This document shows positions 18,883 through 27,093 of a stretch of DNA of 35,006 bases, in pieces; position 1 is the first letter of the stretch, and every line of letters starts with the position of its first letter. The notes beneath the pieces were generated by a model. It made no database searches, was not told the origin of the DNA, and saw only the letters and a list, made by a program, of their open reading frames with translations. A program made the position numbers and the translations under genes. Source of the DNA: Acidobacteriaceae bacterium (GTDB lineage Bacteria > Acidobacteriota > Terriglobia > Terriglobales > Acidobacteriaceae); assembly GCA_030038195.1 (NCBI GenBank), contig JASHPJ010000056.1, positions 1 through 35,006 on the forward strand. Direction: 5' to 3'.

Positions 18883-19755
18883 ATGGAGATCTACGAGGAG
18901 ATCGTCGCCCTCCAGCGCGAGAGCCGCAAAGGTGCCGTGGCCACTATCGTCAATGTGCGCGGCTCCATCCCCTCGTTCCAATGCGCCAAGATGCTCGTGC
19001 GCGACGACGGCACCATCGCCGGCACCATCGGCGGCGGCTGCGTCGAAGCTGAAGTCTGGCAGGCAGCCCGCGACGTCATCGCTAGCGAAAAGCCGCGCTC
19101 TCTCACCTTCAATCTCAACGAAGATCCCAAGTACGACACCGGACTGGTCTGCGGCGGCACGCTCGAAATCTTCATCGAGCCCGTCCTGCCCATTCCTCTG
19201 CTTTACATCTTCGGCGCAGGCCACGTCTCTTTCCAGCTATTCAAAGCCGCAAAAAACGCGGGCTTCGATGTCATCGTTGCCGACAACCGCGAAGCCTACG
19301 CCAACGCCGAACGCTTTCCCGGCGCGCGCCAGGTTATCGCCCGCGACTTCAATGAGATCTTCGCCGAGCTGAGCCCGCGCGAGTCGGCCTACATCGTCAT
19401 CGCCACCCGCGGCCATCGCGACGATATGCGCGTCCTGCGCTGGGCCGTGCAGACCCCCGCACACTATATCGGCATGATCGGCTCGCGCCGTAAAGCCATC
19501 ACCGTCATGCGCGAGTTCATTGCAGAAGGCCTCAGGCCGGAGCTCTTCGATCGCGTCTACTCGCCCATCGGCCTCGACATCGGCGCCGTCACGCCCGAAG
19601 AGATCGCCGTTTCCATCGCCGCCGAGCTCATCGCTATCCGCCGTCACGCCGAGCGCGCACTGCCGCATATGAGCTGGCTCCACGGCAACCGCCGCCTCAC
19701 CGCCGCCGAAGCGCTCACCGGCGACGAACCTTCCCTGCGTACTGCAAGCAATTAG
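18883..19755 (+). CDS. XdhC/CoxI-family molybdenum cofactor maturation protein
   Basis: The 290-residue protein belongs to the XdhC/CoxI/PaoD family that binds, sulfurates or protects molybdenum cofactor and inserts it into xanthine-dehydrogenase-type hydroxylases. Visible features are VNVRGSIPSFQCAKMLVRDDGTIAGTIGGGCVE at the N-terminus, DTGLVCGGTLEIFIEP with a conserved Cys, and a C-terminal Rossmann domain starting YIFGAGHVSFQLFKAAK and containing MIGSRRKA. It sits next to a MocA-like cytidylyltransferase and converges on the molybdo-hydroxylase operon, its evident client. The function is cytoplasmic, before Tat export of the enzyme. Confidence 0.9.
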   Translation: MEIYEEIVALQRESRKGAVATIVNVRGSIPSFQCAKMLVRDDGTIAGTIGGGCVEAEVWQAARDVIASEKPRSLTFNLNEDPKYDTGLVCGGTLEIFIEPVLPIPLLYIFGAGHVSFQLFKAAKNAGFDVIVADNREAYANAERFPGARQVIARDFNEIFAELSPRESAYIVIATRGHRDDMRVLRWAVQTPAHYIGMIGSRRKAITVMREFIAEGLRPELFDRVYSPIGLDIGAVTPEEIAVSIAAELIAIRRHAERALPHMSWLHGNRRLTAAEALTGDEPSLRTASN

Positions 19756-19763
19756 GCCGGCGT

Positions 19764-20390
19764 ATGCCCACCCTGTGCGGACTCATCCTCGCCGCCGGCT
19801 TTTCCTCCCGCATGGGCCGCGACAAAGCCCTGCTCCCCTGGCCGCCGTCGAACGCCACCGGCGCAACGCTGCTTTCGGCCGCCATCGCCGCGTTCCAACC
19901 CTTCACGCAACACGTCATCGTCGTCGCCGGCAAAAATGCGGACAGCCTCGCGCCCATCGTCGCCGCATCCGGCGCATCCATGGCCATCAATCCTGCACCT
20001 GAGTGCGGCCAGTTCAGTTCCATGCAGATTGGCCTGCGCGCAGTCCTGGCGCACAATTGCGACGCCGCCATGATCACGCTCGTCGACTGCCCGCCCTTGA
20101 GCGCATCCTCACTCAAGCTATTGTGCGAAGCCTTCGACCAAGCCCTCGCTCGCGGCCAGTGGGCCGTCGCGCCCGAGCACAACGGCCGCCGCGGCCATCC
20201 GCTGCTCGCCGCGCGCCCGCTCATCGACGCATTCCTCGCCGCTCCGATCACCGGCAACGCACGCGACGTTAAGCGCGCCCACGCACAGCGATTCGCCTGT
20301 ATCACCGTTCCCGACTCATATCTCACCGCAGACGTGAACACGCCCGAGCAATACGCCGCCGTCAGCGCATGCAACCGCGAGTCGCGTTAA
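19764..20390 (+). CDS. mocA: MocA-like molybdenum cofactor cytidylyltransferase
   Basis: The 208-residue nucleotidyltransferase starts with GLILAAGFSSRMGRDKALLPW, the nucleotide-binding loop of MobA/MocA enzymes. It continues with PAPECGQFSSMQIGLRA, a metal-site LVDCPPLS and GRRGHPLLAARPLIDAFL. Next to XdhC and an XDH-family operon, CTP:Mo-molybdopterin cytidylyltransferase activity is the natural reading, because this hydroxylase class uses the cytosine dinucleotide form; MobA (GTP) would be paired with DMSO-reductase-type enzymes. Eight bases separate it from xdhC. Its last bases overlap the end of the convergent IscU-like gene by four. Confidence 0.85.
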   Translation: MPTLCGLILAAGFSSRMGRDKALLPWPPSNATGATLLSAAIAAFQPFTQHVIVVAGKNADSLAPIVAASGASMAINPAPECGQFSSMQIGLRAVLAHNCDAAMITLVDCPPLSASSLKLLCEAFDQALARGQWAVAPEHNGRRGHPLLAARPLIDAFLAAPITGNARDVKRAHAQRFACITVPDSYLTADVNTPEQYAAVSACNRESR

Positions 20391-20752
20391 CCTCTCCGCT
20401 CAACCTGGTCCAGCGCAGCCCTCAGCGCGTCCAGCGCCAGGTGGCTCGCATGCATCGAGGCTGCCGGCAGCCCGCCCACCGCCGCCACAATCTCTTCCCG
20501 CCGCAATCCCCGCGCCTGCGCAACGCTGTGCCCGCGCACCAGCTCCGTCAGCGCAGAGGCGCACGCCATTGAGGCCACGCACCCCTTGGCCAGAAAGCGA
20601 ATCTCCCCGATCCGCCCGTCCGAGATTTTCAGGCTGAGCTGCAGAACGTCGCCGCAGGCCGGATTCTCGATCCTTGCCTGCGCATCCGGGCTCTCAACGG
20701 CGCCCGCATTGCGCGGATGCTCGAAGTGGTCGAGGACCTGTGCCGAGTACAT
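20387..20752 (-). CDS. IscU/NifU-like Fe-S scaffold protein lacking the third conserved Cys
   Basis: The 121-residue protein begins MYSAQVLDHFEHPRNAGAVE, the standard N-terminus of IscU/SufU/NifU-N scaffolds. C33 lies in NPACGD with the partner Asp35, and C58 in FLAKGCVAS, with an extra C64. In canonical scaffolds the third ligand follows His in a K(L/M)HCS motif; here the residues are M100-H101-A102-S103, so His is kept but Cys is Ala. The start at 20752 is the family start; a seven-residue extension to 20773 would overlap the upstream stop. It is the last gene of the molybdo-hydroxylase operon (gap seven bases). It may supply or hold Fe-S clusters for the [2Fe-2S] and FAD subunits, although the missing Cys suggests a carrier or partner role rather than standard assembly. 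Confidence 0.85.
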   Translation of the reverse strand: MYSAQVLDHFEHPRNAGAVESPDAQARIENPACGDVLQLSLKISDGRIGEIRFLAKGCVASMACASALTELVRGHSVAQARGLRREEIVAAVGGLPAASMHASHLALDALRAALDQVERRG

Positions 20753-20759
20753 GCGGCCT

Positions 20760-21182
20760 TCACTCGGCCGCAACCGGCCTGCGCATTGAAAGAATTTCCG
20801 TCGCCAGAAACAGGTCCGTCAGCAGCGCGCGCAGATGAATCGACGCATTCAGGTTATCGATCAGTTGTGTCCCAATCACCGGCTGCGCCAGCACCAGTTC
20901 CACCACCGCCACCGAGCTCTGCGCATCCCGCGCCATCACATCGAAAAATACCGCGTACTTCTCTGCCGGCGTTAACTGGCCTGTCTTCAGCAGCGCCGCG
21001 CCCGCGCTCTCCAGCCCGCGCATCGCCTCCGCAGCCCGCATCAGCTTCTCGCGTAGTTGCCGTCCCAGGTCGCTGCCCTCGTCCGCCGCCACGCCCTTGG
21101 CCGCATACGAGAGCGTGAACTCGTAGCAGTCTTCAATCGTCTCGCAAAGGTCCTCAATCTCAGTCGGCATCGTTTGCTGCAT
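20760..21182 (-). CDS. Small helical protein of unknown function in the molybdo-hydroxylase operon
   Basis: The 140-residue protein is acidic and predicted helical throughout (TEIEDLCETIEDCYEFTLSYAAKG; LREKLMRAAEAMRGLESAGAALLKTG; LRALLTDLFLATEILSMRR). It has no membrane segment, signal or metal-binding motif beyond two nearby Cys (residues 12 and 18). I do not recognise the family. The start overlaps the cytochrome b gene's end by 23 bases; an internal Met at 21170 is an alternative. Its position between the cytochrome b and the IscU-like gene suggests a dedicated chaperone or assembly factor, by context only. Confidence 0.7.
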   Translation of the reverse strand: MQQTMPTEIEDLCETIEDCYEFTLSYAAKGVAADEGSDLGRQLREKLMRAAEAMRGLESAGAALLKTGQLTPAEKYAVFFDVMARDAQSSVAVVELVLAQPVIGTQLIDNLNASIHLRALLTDLFLATEILSMRRPVAAE

Positions 21183-22011
21183 AGCCCCGTTTCTTTGCGC
21201 TTGAGGACTTCTCCACCACCCACCGCTCCGGATCGTGCTCCTCGAGATAAAAATCCTTGCTCATCCACCCAAAGATCATCGACTTGGTAATCGGCAGCTT
21301 CTCCGGCCGGATGCCCATATAAACATGAACCATCACCAGCGCGATCAGCCCCACGCCGGCGAGCCCGTGCAGCACATACATCAGCCCCCACGTCATATCG
21401 CTGAAGAGGTACGGATTGCGCGTGAAGAAGAGGGTGTGAATACGCTTCATCATGAACAGGCCGGTGCACATCACCGCCAGTCCCGCGCACACAATCACCA
21501 GGTGATAAAACTTGTTCTCCAGCGGATACTTCGCAAACCGCTGCGGCGCCGGCGCCGGCTTGCCCAGAAAGCGCAGTGTCCTTCGCATCGCATCGCGCAT
21601 GTCAATGCGGTCCGGCCAGATCGACCAGAAATCCAGCACAAACGACGCGTGGATCACGTGGAACAGGATCGACGCCGTCAGCACCACGCCCGCGATCCAG
21701 TGATAAAGGACCCAGTTGAACTGCACGCCCACCTTGGGCAGAAACGCCGTAAACAGCAGCGTAAACATCGACGCAGCCATGATCCAGTGAAACAGCCTTG
21801 CCGCCAGCGAGTGCCGTGGCACGCGCTCCGGCACCGCCGCCGGAGCTTCATTCTTCGCAAACGCCTTCGGCCCCGCTGCAATCGCCACGTACAGCGCGTG
21901 CACAATCATGAACAGCAGCCCCGCAATCAAAGCGACCCAGATCAGGTCCCAAGCCACATGGATCGGAACCGTCTTGCCCCACGGGTCCGTCGCCCAGATT
22001 ATGAATTCCAT
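21160..22011 (-). CDS. Cytochrome b subunit (formate dehydrogenase gamma/hydrogenase b-type-like)
   Basis: The 283-residue integral membrane protein has an ideal AGGAGG (complement of 22016-22021) before the ATG at 22011. Hydrophobic segments lie near residues 20-45, 75-95, 105-130, 175-200 and 215-240. His residues suited to haem b ligation occur in ARLFHWIMAASM, LYHWIAGVVLTASILFHVIHAS, FYHLVIVCAGL and LHGLAGVGLIALVMVHVYMG, the pattern of FdnI/HyaC-type cytochromes. Its start overlaps the FAD-subunit stop by 13 bases, so it is translated with the molybdo-hydroxylase. Such subunits pass electrons from a periplasmic dehydrogenase to quinone. A cytochrome b in an XDH-type operon is unusual and points to a membrane-anchored enzyme. 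Confidence 0.88.
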   Translation of the reverse strand: MEFIIWATDPWGKTVPIHVAWDLIWVALIAGLLFMIVHALYVAIAAGPKAFAKNEAPAAVPERVPRHSLAARLFHWIMAASMFTLLFTAFLPKVGVQFNWVLYHWIAGVVLTASILFHVIHASFVLDFWSIWPDRIDMRDAMRRTLRFLGKPAPAPQRFAKYPLENKFYHLVIVCAGLAVMCTGLFMMKRIHTLFFTRNPYLFSDMTWGLMYVLHGLAGVGLIALVMVHVYMGIRPEKLPITKSMIFGWMSKDFYLEEHDPERWVVEKSSSAKKRGYAANDAD

Positions 22012-23060
22012 GTTGCCTCCTGTACTTCGGGGTCCCCGGCAAGCCCGTTTTTGACTTGCTGGGGTGAAAGGCCTCTGATCGCCCGCTTCACCAGGTTGCG
22101 CATCAACGGGATCTTGTACGCGTTGAACTGCAGCGGAACCGCGCCTTCCACCGCCAGCTTGCCGGCCATCTCGCCCGTCGTCGCGTCCGCCGGCTTGCCC
22201 TGTACCGCCGCCTCCACCGCCTTCAGCCGCATCGGCCGCGGAGAAACCGCATTCACCGCGATCCGCATCTGGCTGATCGTATTGCCTGAGAGCTTCATGG
22301 CTGAAGCCACATTCATCAGCGGAAAATCCCACACATTGCGATCGCGCACCTTCTCAAAGTAGAACCGCGCGCCCGCCCATGTAGAAGGAATACGAATCGC
22401 CGTCAGCAGGTCGCCGGGCTCGAGCATGTTGATCTTGGTGATATCGAGGTCCGGACCCACGTAGTAGTCTTCCGCATCCACTATCCGCTCGCCCTTAGCC
22501 GTCTGCACCACGAACTTTGCGTCGAGCGCGATGAGTGCAGGCACCGAGTCCGAAGGATGCACGGCCACGCACCGATCCGCGCCAAAGATCGCGTGCTCGC
22601 GGTTGCGTCCTACCGGCGTGTCCGCGTAACAGATGTTGCCGCCCGCGCGATAGCACGGCCATCCGCCGCGGTAATACCAGCACCGCACGTCCTGCGAAAC
22701 ATTGCCGCCCAGCGTGCCCTGGTTGCGAATCTGCGGCGACGCCACCACCGACACCGCCTGCGACAGCACACCATAGTTCTTTTGAATCTCCGGATGATTC
22801 GCAATCTCCGTCAGCGTGGTCATCGCACCGATCTCCACGCCGTCGCCGGTCACGCGAATCCCCTTCAGCTCGTCGATGCCGCTCAAATCCACCAGCACCT
22901 TGGGCTTCTTAATGCGGTCCTTCAACCAGTCGAAGCTGTCCAGCCCGCCGGCCATCACCCAGGCGTCGCTGCCACTGTCCTGCAGGATCTTTTGCGCATC
23001 TGCCGCCGAGCTTGGCTGCAGCAGATCGAAGGCGGGCATTACGTCGCGTATCACTGCCAT
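21999..23060 (-). CDS. Molybdo-hydroxylase FAD subunit with four-Cys insert (PaoB-like)
   Basis: The 353-residue protein is the FAD-binding subunit of an XDH/aldehyde oxidase-family enzyme. FAD contacts are VMAGGLDSFDWLKDR near residue 36 and RNQGTLGGNVSQD near 112-124. Between about 127 and 164 lie C127, C136, C144 and C164 (RCWYYRGGWPC...GNICYAD...ADRCVAVHPSD), the insert that carries an extra [4Fe-4S] cluster in E. coli PaoB and in 4-hydroxybenzoyl-CoA reductase beta. CoxM/XdhB-type subunits lack it. A good GGAG precedes the ATG. It lies 38 bases after the molybdopterin subunit. With the Tat-signal small subunit and the cytochrome b, it fits a PaoABC-like complex with an added electron outlet. 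Confidence 0.92.
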   Translation of the reverse strand: MAVIRDVMPAFDLLQPSSAADAQKILQDSGSDAWVMAGGLDSFDWLKDRIKKPKVLVDLSGIDELKGIRVTGDGVEIGAMTTLTEIANHPEIQKNYGVLSQAVSVVASPQIRNQGTLGGNVSQDVRCWYYRGGWPCYRAGGNICYADTPVGRNREHAIFGADRCVAVHPSDSVPALIALDAKFVVQTAKGERIVDAEDYYVGPDLDITKINMLEPGDLLTAIRIPSTWAGARFYFEKVRDRNVWDFPLMNVASAMKLSGNTISQMRIAVNAVSPRPMRLKAVEAAVQGKPADATTGEMAGKLAVEGAVPLQFNAYKIPLMRNLVKRAIRGLSPQQVKNGLAGDPEVQEATWNS

Positions 23061-23098
23061 GGCTGTGTCTCCGTTCTCGTCCTAAGAGATGTTGGCCG

Positions 23099-25627
23099 TC
23101 AAATGTTCGCCATCAGCGGATGCTGCATCGGCCGCCCCGCTTCATACGACGCCAGAATCGTATCCGCATACACCGGCGCGCGCTGGAAGATCTCGTCGCC
23201 CAGCGCATCCGACAATGCATTCAGCACCGCCGCGCATCCGCCGCCCACCGGTGGCTCGCCAATGCCGCGCGAACCCACCGGCGTCTCCGGATCGGGAATA
23301 TCGAGCGCGGCCCACTGCATATCCACCGGCACATCCAGAATCGTCGGTGGCTTGTTCTGGTAGAACCGCTTGGCCACTGTCACGCCGTACTCCGGATCGA
23401 GCACCCACTTCTGCCCGATGGCGTGCGCAATGCCCAGCGTCGACCGTCCCAGCACCTGCCCGCCCAGCGAGCGCGGATGCAGCACCGTGCCCACGTCCGC
23501 ATAGGCCAGGAAATCCGTCAGGTAATACTTGCCGGTCTCCACGTCCACTTCCACTTCGGCAAAGCTCGCCACGTACGAGTACGTATCCCCATCGCGCGGA
23601 TACTTGTCCTTCGCCGAAACTACCAGCCCGCGCCCGGCCAGCATGCCTACCGACTGCTTCGTCAGCTTGTGCACATCCGGTGGAGCTTCGTGTCCGTCGT
23701 AGATGCCGCCCAGCTCGATCGCTTTCTGTGCCGCCTGCGCCAGGCTTAGGCCCGCGCCGCCACCCTTGCGGAACACGCGCGCATGCGCAACCTCGTAGTC
23801 ATCCGGCGAGCCACCCAGCGACTTTGCCGCCACTTCCTTTAGCTTCTGCCGACACTCCATCGCGACGGAGTGCGCCGCACGGGTCATGGCGTGCGTGGTC
23901 TGGCTGCCGCCGGAGGCGCACGTGTAAGGAAAGATCTTCGACGTATCGCCCCACACCACCTCGCAGATGTCCCACGGCACATCCAGCACCTCGGCCGCTG
24001 CCCTGTGCACGTCGATCACCGCCTCCGTGCCCAGGTTCCCTATCCCTGAGTGGAAGCGCACGCGACCCTCCGGCGTAATCACCATCAGCCCGTCGAACCC
24101 GATCGTCCCGCCCACATACGTACTCAGCGAAACTCCCACGCCGCGCATCTTCGAGCCCACCCGCTTCGGCTGATTCACGCGCTCCGCCCACCGGAACTGC
24201 TCCGCGCCGCGGTCCAGCGCATCCTTCAAAAAGCAGCTCGTCGTGTACGCGCGCTTACCCTCGCGATTCGGCACCCCATACTGCGCCTTGCCTTCCGGAC
24301 AGTTCACCCGCCGCAGCGCCACCTGGTCCACGCCCAGCTTGCGCGCCGCCTTGGACAGGATCGGCTCAAGGATCGCAATCGCCTGCATCCCGCCCGGCGC
24401 GCTCTGCGCGCTGCGCGTCGGCGTATTGGTCATCACCGTCACGCCCCGCCAGCGCATTGCCGGCGGCTGGTACAGCAATGAAGTAATGCGCCCTGACGTG
24501 GCTCCATCGCTCGCCGCGTCATAGGCGCCGCTGTTGCACACCGTGAACATGTCCAGGGCGGTGATCTTGCCATCCTTGTCGAACCCGATCTTTACGCGCC
24601 CTTCGACGCTCGGCCTTGCCCGCCCGATGAAATGCTCTTCCTCGCGGCTGATGCGCATCATCACCGGCGCGTTCAGCTTCTTCGACAGGATCGCGGGAAT
24701 GATCATGATCACCGTGCCCGTCACCTTGCTCCCGAATCCGCCGCCCGTGTACTCGCTGATTAGCACCACCTTGTCCGGGTCCATATTCATCCACCGCGCA
24801 ATCGCCGGCACGGTCTGCGCCGTGCTCTGCGTGCCGGAGTGCATGTAGAGCTTCCCATTCTGCCAGTACGCCATCGCCGTGCGCGTCTCCAGGCACTGGT
24901 GGCTCACGTCCGGCGTAATGAACGACTCGTCCAGAATCAGCACCGCCTTGCGCAAGCCCTCGTCCACGTCGCCATACGACCACGTGTCCGGCGCATCGCC
25001 CATCGGCAGCTTGCCCTCCTTGTAGTCCTCGAAGTCCTTCTCCGTCCACTTGAGCTCCGTCAGCTCCGGCGGTCCCGGATGCCCCTTCGGCCGCGTCCAC
25101 ACATTGCCGTCTTCGCGCGGATTCGGCCCTCCCGGCCGCAAGCTCTCCAGCGGATCGATCACAAACGGCAGTTCTTCCCATTCGATCTTGATCTTCTCGA
25201 TCGCCTCGGCCGCGGTCAGCTCATCCACCGCCGCAACCGCCAGGATCGGATCGCCCTGGTACACCGGCTCGTTGGTCAGCGCCCGCTCGCCCCACTTGCT
25301 GGCCTTGATCGTCTGCCCGTTATCATTCAGAAAGTCGGCCTGCGCCGGAATATCGTCGGCCGTCAGAACCGCCTTCACGCCCGGCATCGCCAGCGCATCC
25401 GAAGCATCGATGCTCTTGATCCGCCCATGCGGCGTAGGACTCAGCACCAGCCGGCAAAACAGCATTCCCTCGGCGCGAAAATCCTCCGCGTACTTCGATG
25501 TGCCCGTAACCTTGGCCATCAGGTCAGACGTGGTATAGTTCTTGCCTACCAGCTTGTGGCCTGCTCCATACGCGCGATCGCTCGGGTTGGCAGGCTGACT
25601 CGTCGTCTTTGCATTGGTAATCGCCAT
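23099..25627 (-). CDS. Molybdo-hydroxylase molybdopterin-binding large subunit
   Basis: The 842-residue catalytic subunit of the XDH/aldehyde oxidase family hydroxylates a substrate carbon using water. Typical blocks are the N-terminal alpha/beta hammerhead GTSKYAEDFRAEGMLFCRLVLSPTPHGRI, the cofactor-contact stretch EYTGGGFGSKVTG, and, close to the C-terminus, SRGIGEPPVGGGC, whose Glu (about residue 791) is the general base. It has no signal of its own and would be exported as a folded complex with the small subunit. It is longer than E. coli PaoC (about 730). The substrate cannot be read: aldehydes, purines, isoquinoline-like N-heterocycles and nicotinate are all handled by relatives. It starts three bases after the small-subunit stop. 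Confidence 0.93.
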   Translation of the reverse strand: MAITNAKTTSQPANPSDRAYGAGHKLVGKNYTTSDLMAKVTGTSKYAEDFRAEGMLFCRLVLSPTPHGRIKSIDASDALAMPGVKAVLTADDIPAQADFLNDNGQTIKASKWGERALTNEPVYQGDPILAVAAVDELTAAEAIEKIKIEWEELPFVIDPLESLRPGGPNPREDGNVWTRPKGHPGPPELTELKWTEKDFEDYKEGKLPMGDAPDTWSYGDVDEGLRKAVLILDESFITPDVSHQCLETRTAMAYWQNGKLYMHSGTQSTAQTVPAIARWMNMDPDKVVLISEYTGGGFGSKVTGTVIMIIPAILSKKLNAPVMMRISREEEHFIGRARPSVEGRVKIGFDKDGKITALDMFTVCNSGAYDAASDGATSGRITSLLYQPPAMRWRGVTVMTNTPTRSAQSAPGGMQAIAILEPILSKAARKLGVDQVALRRVNCPEGKAQYGVPNREGKRAYTTSCFLKDALDRGAEQFRWAERVNQPKRVGSKMRGVGVSLSTYVGGTIGFDGLMVITPEGRVRFHSGIGNLGTEAVIDVHRAAAEVLDVPWDICEVVWGDTSKIFPYTCASGGSQTTHAMTRAAHSVAMECRQKLKEVAAKSLGGSPDDYEVAHARVFRKGGGAGLSLAQAAQKAIELGGIYDGHEAPPDVHKLTKQSVGMLAGRGLVVSAKDKYPRDGDTYSYVASFAEVEVDVETGKYYLTDFLAYADVGTVLHPRSLGGQVLGRSTLGIAHAIGQKWVLDPEYGVTVAKRFYQNKPPTILDVPVDMQWAALDIPDPETPVGSRGIGEPPVGGGCAAVLNALSDALGDEIFQRAPVYADTILASYEAGRPMQHPLMANI

Positions 25628-25630
25628 CGC

Positions 25631-26302
25631 TCAAGCCCTCCTCGCCAGTTCCGCAGACGCAGCCTTGCCTGCAGGAACCCCGCTTCTCATGTACTCGGCG
25701 CCGCGCATCATCGCGTCGAGAATCTTGTTGTAGTCCTGGCACCGGCACAGATTGCCCGAGATGCCGTGCGCCAGTTCCTTCCGCGTCGGATTGGGATTCG
25801 CCTTCAGGAACCCGACCGTCGCCATCAGGAACCCCGACATGCAGAATGCGCACTGGAACCCCTGCTCATCGATCACCGCCTGCTGCACCGGATGCAGCAT
25901 GCCGTCGGCCGCCGCCAGCCCTTCGACCGTCGTCACCTTGCGCCCGCGCACCGTGTGCGTCAGCACCGAGCAGCTATAGTGCGGCACATCGTCGATCAGC
26001 ACCGTGCACGCGCCGCACTCGGCGCGGTCACAGCCCAGCTTGGTGCCCGTCAGCCCCAGCTTGTAGCGCAGCGTCCACGCCAGCGTCTCCTGCTTCATCA
26101 CCTCCACATGCCGCGGCTTGCCGTTCACATTGAGGGTGATCAGCCGCTCGCCGGTCGAGTAGGTTCTGCCGTGCGGAGTCAGAAACCGGTAGCTCGCCGC
26201 GCCCACCGCCGCGCCTCCGGCAATCACCCCCAGAATGAACCTGCGCCTCGTAATCGATTTCGATGGACTCTCGCCGTTCTTCAGCTCATCCGTATCCGAC
26301 AT
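25631..26302 (-). CDS. Molybdo-hydroxylase [2Fe-2S] subunit with Tat signal (PaoA-like)
   Basis: The 223-residue protein carries a twin-arginine motif T18-R19-R20-R21-F-I-L followed by the hydrophobic GVIAGGAAVGAASY. The complex is therefore probably exported folded and may stay anchored, as no clear AxA cleavage site follows. The plant-type [2Fe-2S] domain has C91, C96, C99 and C111 (GCDRAECGACTVL...YSC). The second, helical domain has C151, C154, C186 and C188 (QCAFCMSG...NLCRC). The arrangement equals E. coli PaoA, which is also Tat-exported. It is the first gene of the six-gene operon 26302-20387. An 872-base gap separates it from the divergent marR gene, the nearest candidate regulator. 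Confidence 0.93.
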   Translation of the reverse strand: MSDTDELKNGESPSKSITRRRFILGVIAGGAAVGAASYRFLTPHGRTYSTGERLITLNVNGKPRHVEVMKQETLAWTLRYKLGLTGTKLGCDRAECGACTVLIDDVPHYSCSVLTHTVRGRKVTTVEGLAAADGMLHPVQQAVIDEQGFQCAFCMSGFLMATVGFLKANPNPTRKELAHGISGNLCRCQDYNKILDAMMRGAEYMRSGVPAGKAASAELARRA

Positions 26303-26341
26303 GGCCGCTTCTCCGGTTTGAAAGAACTTGTAGGGGTTACG

Positions 26342-26450
26342 GCGTTTTCCGAAATACTGTGGTCTTTTGTCCTAGAGCGAGGTCACCGCTCCCTGTTGGT
26401 CGCGTTGACTTGATGTCAGCGGCTCCGGTCTACACCATTTCAGAAAACGC
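26342..26450. repeat. Inverted-repeat-bounded element of about 109 bases
   Basis: The arms GCGTTTTCCGAAAT (26342-26355) and ATTTCAGAAAACGC (26437-26450) are reverse complements at 13 of 14 positions. The 81-base interior contains a smaller hairpin GAGCG...CGCTC. The element lies 40-148 bases upstream of the molybdo-hydroxylase operon. It may be a miniature inverted-repeat element or a pair of regulator sites; flanking target duplications are not clear. Confidence 0.45.
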
Positions 26451-26928
26451 TATGGCGTCGCCGCGCAAGGACTGGAACTGCGCTGCGGAATCGTCAAGCG
26501 TGCTTTGCTGCGGTTATATTAGTCCCGGCTTCGTACCATTGTGAAGCCTCAACCTTGCGTCCTAAATCGATTTGAGCATTGCTGCGATTGGCGCAAGCGG
26601 CGGAGAAACCATGTTCTCCCGTTCCCTTCGACGGACCATGCCGGCATTTTGTTTCGCGCCCCATCGCGCTGCGCGGCATTGCCGGCCCGCGGAACCTAGC
26701 GCTGACCTCCCGCCCGGCTGGAGCGGCGGCGTCCATATCGCCGCTGCACTCCAATGTGCATGCAAGCGCGTCGCCATAAACCATCGCAAACTGCAACAAC
26801 CGCAAGCATCGACCCGCATAAAATCGAATCGGATTGCGCGCTTATTCATACAAACTTCCTGCGTTGCACCTAGGCTGTATCGACATATTAGATCGTCGCT
26901 ATGCTGATGGATCCACGCAAGCACTGCC

Positions 26929-27009
26929 ATCTTGAGCGCAGTTGGGAACGTTCTTTGCTCCCAACGGAGTCGAAAGTCGAAGACCCGCCCCATGGCGGAA
27001 CCCGCGGTT
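26929..27009 (+). repeat. Interspersed repeat, long form with two hairpins (copy 3 of 3)
   Basis: It reads atcttgagcgca, then a hairpin gttggga...tcccaac, then ggagtcgaaagtcgaaga, then the hairpin ccgcc-ccat-ggcgg, then aacccgcggtt. The block order matches copy 2 at 6733-6810, while the first-hairpin sequence differs completely, so the stem is conserved as structure rather than sequence. Confidence 0.75.
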
Positions 27010-27093
27010 CGTCTCGTGCTGCACCAATCCTCTGCGAAACCCAGCAATTCTGCCCATCGGTCAACCGGCTAGATGTCGATAAAGCCTAATCAT

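Noticed and set aside
24839..26413. 524-residue Arg/His-rich open frame antisense to the molybdopterin and [2Fe-2S] subunits
   Set aside because: It is a shadow of two strongly recognised subunits. Its extreme Arg/His/Gln content reflects codon bias on the other strand.
26572..26907. Short open frames in the large gap before marR
   Set aside because: Overlapping frames in several phases, none with a ribosome site or recognisable sequence. They look like chance frames in non-coding DNA.
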